Assembly (NCBI RefSeq): GCF_030534335.1
Contig: NZ_CP130565.1
Span: forward strand, 3,059,501-3,123,500
Length of the DNA stretch: 64,000 nt
From: Marivirga harenae
Lineage (GTDB): Bacteria; Bacteroidota; Bacteroidia; Cytophagales; Cyclobacteriaceae
Reading direction: 5' to 3'
The first letter of the stretch is position 1. Every line of letters begins with the position of its first letter. The translations under genes were made by a program, and so were the position numbers. The notes below the pieces were generated by a model. That model made no database searches. It was not told the DNA's origin and saw nothing but the letters and a program-made list of their open reading frames with translations. Below are positions 55,375 through 64,000 of this stretch, in pieces.

Positions 55375-58278
55375 TTAATACTTCAATATAAACTCCTGCA
55401 GGTTGTCGGCACGTTCTAGTTCCAGTTTTTTCCTCAATCGATATCTTGCGATTTCTACCCCTCTAACTGAAATATTCAGCAGATGAGCAATCTCTTTAGT
55501 ACTTAAGTTCATCCTTAAATATGCACTTAATTTAATCTCTTGTGGACTCAAATTAGGATAATCATTTTTCCATCTTTTTATGAAATCCCCGTGGACCTGG
55601 TCAAAGTGAATGGAAAAATGTTCCCAATCATCATCTGCAGAAATGTTTTTGTCTATATTATGAACCACTCTACTGATTTCATGCTTAACTTCTTGATTTT
55701 TGCTTCTTTTTGATATTGTATTCAAGTTTGATTTAATGCTATTAATAAAACTGTTTTTATTAATTAAGTGCATTGTAGATGTCGCCAATTCTTTATTTTT
55801 AAGCTTTATTTCTGATTTTAGCTTTTCATTTTTAAGATGTTCAAGCTGTTCTTCGGATGTTTTGAGCTCACTGTCTATTCTCGTAATTTCTTTCTCCTTC
55901 TCCTCAGTTATAATCTCGGTTTTCTTTTTATATCTTAACTCAATGAACAGAAATATTAAAATAGAAGAGACAAGTCCTGTTATTACATATAGACTATATG
56001 CCCAAGTTGTTCTGAACCAGGGTGGTAATATCGTAAATTCAAATGTAGCTACATTGCTTAATTGACCATATACATTCCTTGCTCTCACTTGGAATATGTA
56101 ATTACCTTCTTTTAGATTCGTGTATTCTTTAGCTGTTCTCACTGACCAATCGCTAAAACCAGTTTCATTATTTTTAAGCCAATATTGATACTCATTCTGG
56201 AATTGCCCATTCATATATGGAGCACTATACTCCAGTCTTATAGAATTTTCTTTATACGGAATTTCGATTTCTTGATTTAATTGTTTGAAAGAAACTGCAT
56301 CCCCTTTCATTTGCCGGCCATAGGTGATGATTGAATCCTTCGAGTTAGAAATCCCCACCTTGGTAAAGATGACATCAAAATTTATGTCCTGTAATTTTTG
56401 AATCGTATTATCAAATTGAACAAATCCTTCTTTTGCAGCGAACAGCACCTTATTTGCATCCAAAGTAATTATCTTGTGCAGATCATCATTTAAAGCATTC
56501 TTCAATTGGTTAAATACGGAAGTATGTTTCCTATATTTTCCGTTAGTACTTTTTTCTAGGACTCCTGTTTCTTTCATACTTACGAAATAGATATTTCCCA
56601 ATGCATCTTCTGCAAAGCTTACAAATTGTGTTTCAGCCGGAAAATGGTCTGACAAGAAAGATGATTTGACAAAGCGGTCTTTCATTTGGTCGTACTCGTA
56701 AAGGCCATCTTCAGTGGAGAATATAACGGTATTATTAAGTCGCCATACATTAATTAAAACCTTAGAGGGTAGGCCTTCTTCAATCCCATAATATTCAGCA
56801 CTTACAGATTCTAAATCATCTGCTAATTTTATTTTATAAACACCTTTATATCCATGTGTCATCCAAATATTACCATTTTCATCTTCTTCCATTACGCGTG
56901 ATGATTCTTCAAAACCTTTAAGTTCATGCAGCAACTCTATACCTTTATCTGTTTTCTTAAATAATGATAAACCCTTATAATTACCTTGAATGACGTAATT
57001 TGGATATTTCCTTAAATCCAAAAAAGTCCAAGTTCCAGGGATTTCAGAAATGATTTGTGCCGTGCCATTTCTAATTCTGAAAGTGCCGGCATGATGACCA
57101 AGAATCACTTCATTATTAATATTTTGAACCGTATAGACCTGACCTATCGTATTCTTAACCTCTTCGAATAAGTGGTTTTTATGGTTAATATTTTTGTAGT
57201 AAAGGCCATTATTTGTTCCTAAAAAGAGGGTGTCATTAATTAGCAATGCATCATATCCAGTGCCGGGTAATCCAGTTTGTTCGTTTACATGTTCGAAGGG
57301 AGAATTTAAGGCAACGGAAGAAATTCCGTTATTGTGACCTAACCATAGATTCCCTTGAATATCTTCATGTAGAGAAAGAACGGTTCGGTTTTCTATTCCT
57401 TTTCCCTTATTTAAATGCAATTGAATTTCACCTTTAACATTCAAAACATAAAGGCCGTCATTTTGAGTCCCGATGGCAATATTACCCGACCGAAGCCTCT
57501 TCATTTTATTGATGTTAGAGTTCTTAAAAGTCGCTTGACTAAGCTTATTCCAAACGTCAATATGGCCGCCTGTTTTCAAGTAAACTCCGTTTTTCAAGGT
57601 GCTGATTAGCAATTGATCGTTGTCCAGCTCAATTATTCCACTTATTGTCATTTTACTGAAATAATCACCGTAGGATGTAGGTCTTACCAATTCATCTTCC
57701 ATAACCGACAGACCTTTACCGGCTTGATTTAGGAATAATTTGTTGTTTACCAGGAAAAAATTATCAGGATCGGTTTCTGGTTTAACAATATTGACTAATC
57801 GACCTGATAAATTATATATGAAGATATCATCAAAAGTACAGAATAGTATTTGATCATTTTTTTTAAAGACCCTCCATGCTTCATCAAAGTTCCGGTTTTC
57901 ATCAGGAATGCTATCCGCCAGGCTGACAAAAGTTAATTTCCCCTTTTGGTCAGGAATATAATAACCAAAGTCACCCTGAGCTGCTATATATATTTTTCCA
58001 TTTGAATCAACATATACATCTCTGCACTTTGTACCACTCTCTAAAGAATATTTGTTCCAATTGGTACCATCAAATTCCAGAAGTCCAAAATTATTGGCAA
58101 CGTACAGGAGACCTGCCTGGCTTTGAGTAATCTTCCAATTTTGAATTCCGCCTTGATAATCCTGACTTGAATAGTATTTATAAAATGGATAACCTGTAGA
58201 CTGGCCATGCCCATGAGAAGCTAATAGTTGGAGTCCAATAATGAGTAATAAAAATCCCTTGTAGTATTTCATTTCCAT
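55375..58278 (-). CDS. Membrane-spanning propeller-Y_Y_Y-LuxR regulator
   Basis: This 967-residue protein has a signal peptide (MEMKYYKGFLLLIIGLQLLASHG), about 14 two-component-regulator propeller repeats (about residues 30-640; WLGHNNGISSVALNSP and IWMTHGYKGVYKIK types), a Y_Y_Y beta domain (about 680-755, FSDWSVRTAKEYTNLKEGNYIFQVRARN), one membrane helix (about 760-785), a coiled coil and a C-terminal LuxR helix-turn-helix (LSPQEIKLSAYLRMNLSTKEIAHLLNISVRGVEIARYRLRKKL, read in parts). It has no kinase or receiver, so it senses outside and regulates transcription directly. It is divergent from the second SusC gene and probably controls that locus. Confidence 0.88.
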   Translation of the reverse strand: MEMKYYKGFLLLIIGLQLLASHGHGQSTGYPFYKYYSSQDYQGGIQNWKITQSQAGLLYVANNFGLLEFDGTNWNKYSLESGTKCRDVYVDSNGKIYIAAQGDFGYYIPDQKGKLTFVSLADSIPDENRNFDEAWRVFKKNDQILFCTFDDIFIYNLSGRLVNIVKPETDPDNFFLVNNKLFLNQAGKGLSVMEDELVRPTSYGDYFSKMTISGIIELDNDQLLISTLKNGVYLKTGGHIDVWNKLSQATFKNSNINKMKRLRSGNIAIGTQNDGLYVLNVKGEIQLHLNKGKGIENRTVLSLHEDIQGNLWLGHNNGISSVALNSPFEHVNEQTGLPGTGYDALLINDTLFLGTNNGLYYKNINHKNHLFEEVKNTIGQVYTVQNINNEVILGHHAGTFRIRNGTAQIISEIPGTWTFLDLRKYPNYVIQGNYKGLSLFKKTDKGIELLHELKGFEESSRVMEEDENGNIWMTHGYKGVYKIKLADDLESVSAEYYGIEEGLPSKVLINVWRLNNTVIFSTEDGLYEYDQMKDRFVKSSFLSDHFPAETQFVSFAEDALGNIYFVSMKETGVLEKSTNGKYRKHTSVFNQLKNALNDDLHKIITLDANKVLFAAKEGFVQFDNTIQKLQDINFDVIFTKVGISNSKDSIITYGRQMKGDAVSFKQLNQEIEIPYKENSIRLEYSAPYMNGQFQNEYQYWLKNNETGFSDWSVRTAKEYTNLKEGNYIFQVRARNVYGQLSNVATFEFTILPPWFRTTWAYSLYVITGLVSSILIFLFIELRYKKKTEIITEEKEKEITRIDSELKTSEEQLEHLKNEKLKSEIKLKNKELATSTMHLINKNSFINSIKSNLNTISKRSKNQEVKHEISRVVHNIDKNISADDDWEHFSIHFDQVHGDFIKRWKNDYPNLSPQEIKLSAYLRMNLSTKEIAHLLNISVRGVEIARYRLRKKLELERADNLQEFILKY

Positions 58279-58564
58279 ATCATTAATAGTTTACAATTTA
58301 GTAAAATATGATAAGATTGTAGTAATGTTGGAGAATATAGTGTAGAAAAAAACGGAAAAATTTTTATTACAATAAATGGTCTTTATTGTGTTTAAATACA
58401 GAAGATCTATTTATTTGATGAATTTTTGAGAAGTATGTTTTTGTGACTTGATGTAGTTATGATGTATTGTTAAAATTTGCTTAGTGTTTTATTTAATGGT
58501 CATTTGGTCAGAGCTTTTGCTAGGAAAGCTTCTAAAATTATTGATACAATTAAACAAAATAAAT
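58279..58564. other. Divergent control region of the second SusCD locus
   Basis: These 286 bases lie between the LuxR-type regulator and SusC start codons. They are AT-rich, with no exact -7 match and no strong palindrome. The extra 27 residues of the longer SusC frame (from 58484) are rejected as non-signal. Confidence 0.45.
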
Positions 58565-61500
58565 ATGAAGCAAATTTTATCTTTGGCTGTCTTTATTTTA
58601 TGCGCCTTCGTTTCAGCAGGACAGGTGAACGTTTCCGGGAAAGTGACTGACGAATATAATGAGCCACTTCCTGGTGTCAATATTATGATAGTGGGGACCA
58701 CTGAAGGTACTACTACAGATCTCGATGGTAACTACAAACTGTTAGTTAATGAAGATGCTGAACTTCGGTTTAGTTTTATTGGATATGAAACTGTTTTAGA
58801 GAGCATCAACAACCGTTCTGTTATTAATGTGAAATTAGTTCCTGACTTTGGTTCTCTGAGTGAGGTGGTAGTGGTGGGATACGGTACTTCGACCAAAAAA
58901 GAGTTGACAGGAGCCACCTCACAAGTAAATGCTGAGAAAATCACGGAACGGCAAGTTCCTCGTTTGGATCAAGCCTTGCAAGGAGCCGTGGCTGGTGTAA
59001 ATATAACTACAAACTCTGGTTCTCCTGGAGGCTCATCAAATATAAGAATTAGAGGTATATCTACAAATGGTGATAATAACCCATTAATTATTGTTGATGG
59101 AGTTATTTATGATCAGGCTGGCTTAAATGCATTGAATCCATCGGATATTGAATCAGTTAACGTCTTAAAAGATGCTACTGCTAGTATATACGGTGTTAGG
59201 GCTGCTAATGGAGTAGTATTGATTGAAACGAAGCAAGGAAAAAAGAATAAGAAACCAAGTTTAAGTTTTGATGGGTATTACGGTATTCAAGAAACAGCAA
59301 AGCAGCTAGATTTATTAAATGCTCGTGAATATGCAGTTATTAAAAATGAAGCATTCAGCGCAAATAACCAAACAGTTCCTTTTGCTAATACCCAGATTGG
59401 AGAAGGCACAGATTGGCAAAGTGAAGTATTTCAACAGGCTCCAATCGAAAATTATAATTTGAGTCTATCTGGTGGAAATGAAAATACTTCATATAATATT
59501 GGTGGATCTTACTTTAATCAAGAAGGTATTGTAGGAGGTGAGAAAGCTAAATTTGAAAGATATAATGGCAGACTAAATTTCACCACGGATTTTTCTGATC
59601 GAATGCGATTTATTAATGTATTGCTATTCACACACGAGATTAGTAGTGGCTTACCAGAGAACGGCATAGGTTCGGTCTTGTACAATACCATAAATGCCTA
59701 TCCGACTGAGTCTGTTAGAACCGATGGAAGGTATTCCTACCTAGATAGAATTGCTGATATTATAAATCCATTGGCTCAAATGGAAAACTCATTCAATGAA
59801 ACTTTTGTAAATAAAATTACAGGGAAGCAGGAATTAGCTTATGATCTAAATGAGCATTTTACTGTTAACGGTCGCCTAGGATACAACTATTCTATCGTTG
59901 ACTTTAAGGGTTTTAATCCATTGGTTTGGTATGGTCTTGGAAAAGCACAAAATTCTGCCGCAAATGAAGATTTAGATCCCGTTTTAATTGAAATTGGCGA
60001 TCCAGAAAATGATGGAATTATTCTTGAAAGAGGCGCAAGCGTTACGGAAGCAAGAACAACCTATCTTGATTACATTTTAGAGGGCTTTGTTAATTATGAA
60101 AGAAAGTTCAACGATGTTCATACCGTAAAGGGCACATTAGGAGTATCATATAATGAAACCTCATTTCAAGGGCTTAGTGGAACTGCCTTCAATATTCCTA
60201 ATAATGATATTGATTTAGCCGATATATCAACAAACTTGGCTGTAAATGGATATTTAAATAATACAGGATCTAGTCAGGGTTTTCAAAGATTATCTTCTCA
60301 ATTTTTAAGGGCGGAGTATGATTATCAAAAAAGATACCTTCTTTCTGGAATTATTCGAAGAGATGGATCTACTCGCTTTGGTCCTAATAATAGGATAGGA
60401 TATTTTGGATCTCTATCTGGTGCTTGGGTTATATCAGACGAAGAGTTTTTTGATTTCTCCTTTGTTGATTTCCTAAAGTTGAGATCGAGTTTTGGGGTTA
60501 TTGGAAATGATAGAATTGGTGACTTCGGATACCGGGCGCTGCTTGGTGGTGAAGGGAACTATGTGTTTGATGAGGTAATTCAGATTGGTGCAGCCATTGG
60601 TCGGGCAGGCAATCCTGATTTGAAATGGGAGACTACTCAGCAAACAAATATTGGATTTGACTTGACGGTTTTAGAGAATTTGGACTTCACGACCAATTAT
60701 TTTATCAAAGACACACGAGATTTATTATTTCAACCGCCTGCACCTGCGATTTTAGGTACCTATGGAGCTGGAGGCCAGCCTCCAATTATTAATGGGGGTG
60801 ATGTGAGAAATTCTGGTGTCGAATTCGAAATAGGTTACAGTAATAAAACAGCTTCAGGTTTAAGATTTAGTGTGGATTATAATATCACATATTTAAAAAA
60901 TGAAGTTTTAGCGGTTCCCGATGGTTTAGAATTTCAAAATGGTGCCCAATTTGGAGTTGGAGGAGTTGTGGCAACTCGATTGGAACCGGGAAAACCAATT
61001 GGTTATTTTATTGGCTATGAGACAGATGGAATTTTCCAAAATCAAGCAGAAATAGACGCGGGTCCAACTCAAAGAAATGCAAGACCAGGTGATTTGAGAT
61101 TTGTTGATCAAAATGGTGATGGAGAAATTTCATTTGGCGATGATAACGACCGGACTATGATTGGCAGTCCTATTCCAGATTTTACAATGGGGTTGAATCT
61201 ATCTGCTTCATTCAAAGGATTTGATATTTCTGCTAATATGTTTGCAGCTTTAGGCCAAGAAATTATTAGGAATTATGAACGTCAACAACCTTACGCCAAC
61301 CAACTTTCCTATGTTCTAAATCGCTGGACTTCACCTGGAAGTAGTAGTGAAGTTCCAAGAGTGACAACAGGGCAAACACAAAATACAAACTTTTCACAAT
61401 TCTATGTAGAAGATGGATCTTTTGCTCGGTTGAGAAACATTCAATTGGGCTATACTTTTCCCGAAAGCTGGTTGGACTTAGCAAAGATTTCAAAATTCAG

Positions 61501-61654
61501 GGTTTATGTGTCTGCTAATAACCTTTTAACTATTACAAAATATCTAGGATTTGATCCTGATGTGGGTTCACCTTCTCCATTTGGAGCTGGGGTTGACAAT
61601 GGTATTTACCCACAAGCAAGAGTATACATGGGCGGTGTTTCATTAAACTTTTAA
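58565..61654 (+). CDS. SusC/RagA-type TonB-linked outer-membrane transporter 2
   Basis: I start at the ATG at 58565 (MKQILSLAVFILCAFVSAGQ), which gives a signal peptide. The 1029-residue product has the carboxypeptidase-regulatory-like domain (VSGKVTDEYNEPLPGVNIMIVG), the SEVVVVGYGTSTKKELTGATSQV linker, a plug (AVAGVNITTNSGSPGGSSNIRIRG; YGVRAANGVVLIETKQG) and a barrel ending GGVSLNF. It imports an oligosaccharide across the outer membrane with its SusD partner. It is a different subtype from the SusC at 30948, with which only the general pattern is shared. Confidence 0.95.
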   Translation: MKQILSLAVFILCAFVSAGQVNVSGKVTDEYNEPLPGVNIMIVGTTEGTTTDLDGNYKLLVNEDAELRFSFIGYETVLESINNRSVINVKLVPDFGSLSEVVVVGYGTSTKKELTGATSQVNAEKITERQVPRLDQALQGAVAGVNITTNSGSPGGSSNIRIRGISTNGDNNPLIIVDGVIYDQAGLNALNPSDIESVNVLKDATASIYGVRAANGVVLIETKQGKKNKKPSLSFDGYYGIQETAKQLDLLNAREYAVIKNEAFSANNQTVPFANTQIGEGTDWQSEVFQQAPIENYNLSLSGGNENTSYNIGGSYFNQEGIVGGEKAKFERYNGRLNFTTDFSDRMRFINVLLFTHEISSGLPENGIGSVLYNTINAYPTESVRTDGRYSYLDRIADIINPLAQMENSFNETFVNKITGKQELAYDLNEHFTVNGRLGYNYSIVDFKGFNPLVWYGLGKAQNSAANEDLDPVLIEIGDPENDGIILERGASVTEARTTYLDYILEGFVNYERKFNDVHTVKGTLGVSYNETSFQGLSGTAFNIPNNDIDLADISTNLAVNGYLNNTGSSQGFQRLSSQFLRAEYDYQKRYLLSGIIRRDGSTRFGPNNRIGYFGSLSGAWVISDEEFFDFSFVDFLKLRSSFGVIGNDRIGDFGYRALLGGEGNYVFDEVIQIGAAIGRAGNPDLKWETTQQTNIGFDLTVLENLDFTTNYFIKDTRDLLFQPPAPAILGTYGAGGQPPIINGGDVRNSGVEFEIGYSNKTASGLRFSVDYNITYLKNEVLAVPDGLEFQNGAQFGVGGVVATRLEPGKPIGYFIGYETDGIFQNQAEIDAGPTQRNARPGDLRFVDQNGDGEISFGDDNDRTMIGSPIPDFTMGLNLSASFKGFDISANMFAALGQEIIRNYERQQPYANQLSYVLNRWTSPGSSSEVPRVTTGQTQNTNFSQFYVEDGSFARLRNIQLGYTFPESWLDLAKISKFRVYVSANNLLTITKYLGFDPDVGSPSPFGAGVDNGIYPQARVYMGGVSLNF

Positions 61655-61666
61655 TCTGATTGAACT

Positions 61667-63148
61667 ATGAAAAAGATTTTATATACAATTACATTTATAA
61701 GCATATTCGGGCTTTTCACCTCTTGTGACGATAAGCTAGAAATTGATCCTTTATATGCACAAGATGCCGATAACTTTTTTAATACACCTGAAGATTATCA
61801 GCGTGCCTTGATAGGGGCTTATGATTTATTACAAACTTCATATTTAACACAATGGATAGGAGAAATTGCTTCTGATAATGCGATTGCTGGTGGCGAGAGT
61901 GTTAATGATACTCGTGGATTACACGAAATTGAAACGATGACTCATGGTGGGGTTAATGAAGAATTAAGAAGTGTTCTCAGATATAACTATGCCGGTATTA
62001 CGAGAGTAAATTACATTTTTGAAAATCAGGAGAAGATTGATTTTGAAGGTAAGGATCAAATCTTGGCGGAAGCTTATTTTCTGAGAGCTTACTATTATTT
62101 TGAATTAACAAAGTTTTTTGGAGCAGTGCCATTAATCATTGACCGAAGGATCGGTATTGAGGAAGCCACTTCTATTGAAAGAGCAGCAGCTAGTGATATA
62201 TATAGTCAGATTGAAGCTGATTTAATTTCTTCTCATGAAGTACTAGATTGGAGCAATCCTGTCAAAGGAAGGGTGACCAAAGGCGCTGCCCTAGCCCTTT
62301 TAGGGAAAGTTTATCTTTATCAGGATAAATTTACTGAAGCGGCTGAAATTTTTGACCGGGTAATTGATGAAGGTCCATACGGATTGGTTGAAGTAAACAC
62401 CTCCGAGGATTTTGCAGCATTATTTAGCGTGAATGAAGAGGGAAACCAAGAGTCAGTTTTTGAAATTCAGTACACCGGCCTAGAAGGGGGATCTTATGAT
62501 TGTTTTGTTTGCTTAGAAGGTAATGTTGCTGTGGGGTTCCACGGGATTAGACAATATAGCGGACCGATTTATGGTGATGGTAACAGTTACAATTTGCCTA
62601 CTCAAGATCTTTATGATGAATTTGATCCTTCTGACATCAGGAGGAATGGAACAATTCTAGACATAGAAGCCTTTGCCACATCTAACCCTAGTGTAAGCTA
62701 TGCTGTGGGTGGGGGAGGTCATACTGGATACTTCAATAATAAATATATTAAAAGATCTGCAGAGTTAGGTTTACCAGATAATGATTTAACAAGTCCGGTA
62801 AACTACAGAGTCATCCGTTTCGCTGATGTATTATTAATGGCTGCAGAAGCTCATAATAGAAAATCAGGAGCAAATGACGCCCTCGCTCAGAGCTATTTAA
62901 ATCAAGTTCGTCAACGTGCAGGAATGCCAGCTATTAGTGCTAGCGGTCAAAGCTTAACTGCCGCAATTTGGAAAGAAAGAAGATTAGAGCTTTCCGGGGA
63001 AGGATACCGCTTCTGGGACCTGGTGCGAACAGGTCAGGCTGCTGCGCAAATTGACGGATTTGAGTCTAATAAAAATGAGCTTTTCCCAATACCACAAACC
63101 GAAATCGATTTGGCCGGTGGCACTTGGGATCAAAATCAAGGATACTAA
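61667..63148 (+). CDS. RagB/SusD family outer-membrane lipoprotein 2
   Basis: This 493-residue lipoprotein (lipobox Cys20, LFTSC) has the SusD helices (DQILAEAYFLRAYYYFELTKFFGAVPLI; RFADVLLMAAEAHNRKSG) and the C-terminal block KERRLELSGEGYRFWDLVRTG with LFPIPQTEIDLAGG. It forms the lid on the SusC channel encoded 12 bases upstream. Confidence 0.95.
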   Translation: MKKILYTITFISIFGLFTSCDDKLEIDPLYAQDADNFFNTPEDYQRALIGAYDLLQTSYLTQWIGEIASDNAIAGGESVNDTRGLHEIETMTHGGVNEELRSVLRYNYAGITRVNYIFENQEKIDFEGKDQILAEAYFLRAYYYFELTKFFGAVPLIIDRRIGIEEATSIERAAASDIYSQIEADLISSHEVLDWSNPVKGRVTKGAALALLGKVYLYQDKFTEAAEIFDRVIDEGPYGLVEVNTSEDFAALFSVNEEGNQESVFEIQYTGLEGGSYDCFVCLEGNVAVGFHGIRQYSGPIYGDGNSYNLPTQDLYDEFDPSDIRRNGTILDIEAFATSNPSVSYAVGGGGHTGYFNNKYIKRSAELGLPDNDLTSPVNYRVIRFADVLLMAAEAHNRKSGANDALAQSYLNQVRQRAGMPAISASGQSLTAAIWKERRLELSGEGYRFWDLVRTGQAAAQIDGFESNKNELFPIPQTEIDLAGGTWDQNQGY

Positions 63149-63186
63149 TAACTAATATAAATCTATAACTAAAACAATAATTACCT

Positions 63187-64000
63187 ATGAAACATCTATT
63201 TGGAAAATTTATGATGATTGCAGCAATATTCGTATTGATGAGCTGCGATGAAGAAGAAGAGCCAACATTGGTAGATCCCCCAACTGAAGCTGATGCTGCT
63301 TTTACCTTTCAGGCCACTGCTGAAAGCGATAATATTCTAGAGTTTACAGCTTCGGTTGATGGTTTTAATCGATACGTTTGGGATTTAGGAAATGGAGAGA
63401 GCGCTGATGAATCAGCAACTGTTACAGGTACTTACTCAAATGCTGGAAGCTATGAGGTGACTTTGACAGTTTTCAATGACGGAGGAAGTGCATCGAATAC
63501 TCAAGAGATTGAAATTGCTGAAACAGACCCAACATTGCTTGATAATGCACTTTACAATCTTCTAACTGGAGGTGTCGATGGTGGTGGTTCAAAGACTTGG
63601 GCAGTAGACTCCGCATCTGCTGGTCATTTTGGTGTTGGACCTAGTCCTGAAAATGGAGACTATGATGGTGATTATCCTAAATACTACGCTGCAGGTGTGA
63701 ATGAAAAAGTTGGAGCAGGTATGTATAATGATAGATATACATTCATTTTAGCAGATTTTGGATTTGACATGGCCACCCAAGGAGATATTTATCTGAATGC
63801 TCAGCAAGAAGAACAATTTCCTGACGCTTACGATCCTGGTGTTGGTGATTTAACTGCTCCATTTACCCCTGCAGAAAACTTAAATTGGAACTTAAGCTTT
63901 CCTGCTGAAGGTGAAGAAGGTGATACCACACTAAGTATAAATGAAGATGGATTTATTGGCTACTATACTGGAGTTCAAACTTACAAAGTAGTGAGTATTT
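63187..64000 (+). CDS. PKD-domain surface lipoprotein (3' partial)
   Basis: An open frame from the ATG at 63187 reads to the window edge (271 codons, no stop). It has a lipoprotein signal (MKHLFGKFMMIAAIFVLMSC, Cys20), an acidic DEEEEP tail as expected for surface export, a PKD domain (about residues 35-105, YVWDLGNGESADESATVTGTYSNAGSYEVTLTVFN) and then a sequence containing WAVDSASAGHFGVGPSPENG. PKD lipoproteins of this kind sit after SusCD in laminarin- and other beta-glucan-utilisation loci and act as SusE/F-like glycan-binding proteins; the substrate here is inferred. Confidence 0.8.
   Translation, partial: MKHLFGKFMMIAAIFVLMSCDEEEEPTLVDPPTEADAAFTFQATAESDNILEFTASVDGFNRYVWDLGNGESADESATVTGTYSNAGSYEVTLTVFNDGGSASNTQEIEIAETDPTLLDNALYNLLTGGVDGGGSKTWAVDSASAGHFGVGPSPENGDYDGDYPKYYAAGVNEKVGAGMYNDRYTFILADFGFDMATQGDIYLNAQQEEQFPDAYDPGVGDLTAPFTPAENLNWNLSFPAEGEEGDTTLSINEDGFIGYYTGVQTYKVVSI

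Noticed and set aside
58484-58564. 27-residue extension of the second SusC protein
   Set aside because: The signal peptide begins at the ATG at 58565; the extension would bury it.

Overview
The window looks like a chromosomal segment of a marine-type Bacteroidota, most likely order Cytophagales (a Marivirga-like organism is my guess, not shown). The support is a low GC content, a near absence of Shine-Dalgarno sequences, several TAnnTTTG promoter -7 elements, two SusC/SusD pairs, a type IX secretion (T9SS) C-terminal sorting domain, many lipoproteins, OmpA/PD40 proteins and VCBS/ASPIC proteins. I see no rRNA, tRNA, CRISPR array, insertion sequence or prophage.

Layout. (1) 1-9026: a giant secreted LamG-Kelch-FN3 protein that enters from the left, is broken by a one-base frameshift near 1390 and ends in a T9SS sorting domain. 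A secreted caspase-fold peptidase and a KNH-like protein with a C-terminal membrane helix follow at 3 and 10 bases. (2) 9067-15893, minus strand: TspO-like membrane protein, a phosphoserine phosphatase-phosphoglycerate dehydrogenase fusion, MscS channel, QueA, hotdog thioesterase and a Gfo/Idh/MocA oxidoreductase. (3) 16138-18809: a LacC/LacA-like pair (gluconate 2-dehydrogenase subunit 3 family and GMC oxidoreductase), then a DUF2721 protein. (4) 18934-29625: mixed functions, including an MpaB/DUF2236 oxygenase-like protein, SLC13 permease, TPR histidine kinase with a DUF6122 partner, UPF1/IGHMBP2-type helicase, EEP-fold phosphoesterase, DinB and a TerB-like protein.

(5) 29636-47343 is the most coherent block. 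A LacI-family repressor gene faces a perfect-arm operator-like palindrome in front of SusC-SusD. A strong hairpin follows, then two tandem 1,100-residue VCBS/ASPIC lipoproteins, a vanadium haloperoxidase/PAP2-type lipoprotein, a GH37 trehalase lipoprotein, an unlisted 44-residue membrane peptide and a sodium:solute symporter. I read it as an outer-membrane capture and trehalose (or trehalose-containing substrate) utilisation locus: uptake by SusCD, surface or periplasmic handling by the lipoproteins, cleavage to glucose by trehalase, and import by the symporter.

(6) 47447-55267: two OmpA/PD40 proteins, DUF2911 protein, 3-methyladenine DNA glycosylase, universal stress protein, TetR regulator and a deoxyhypusine-synthase-like protein that lacks the catalytic lysine. 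(7) 55375-64000: a membrane-spanning propeller/Y_Y_Y/LuxR regulator divergent from a second SusC-SusD-PKD lipoprotein locus that runs off the right edge.

Functions are assigned by reading motifs in the translations. No database search was run.
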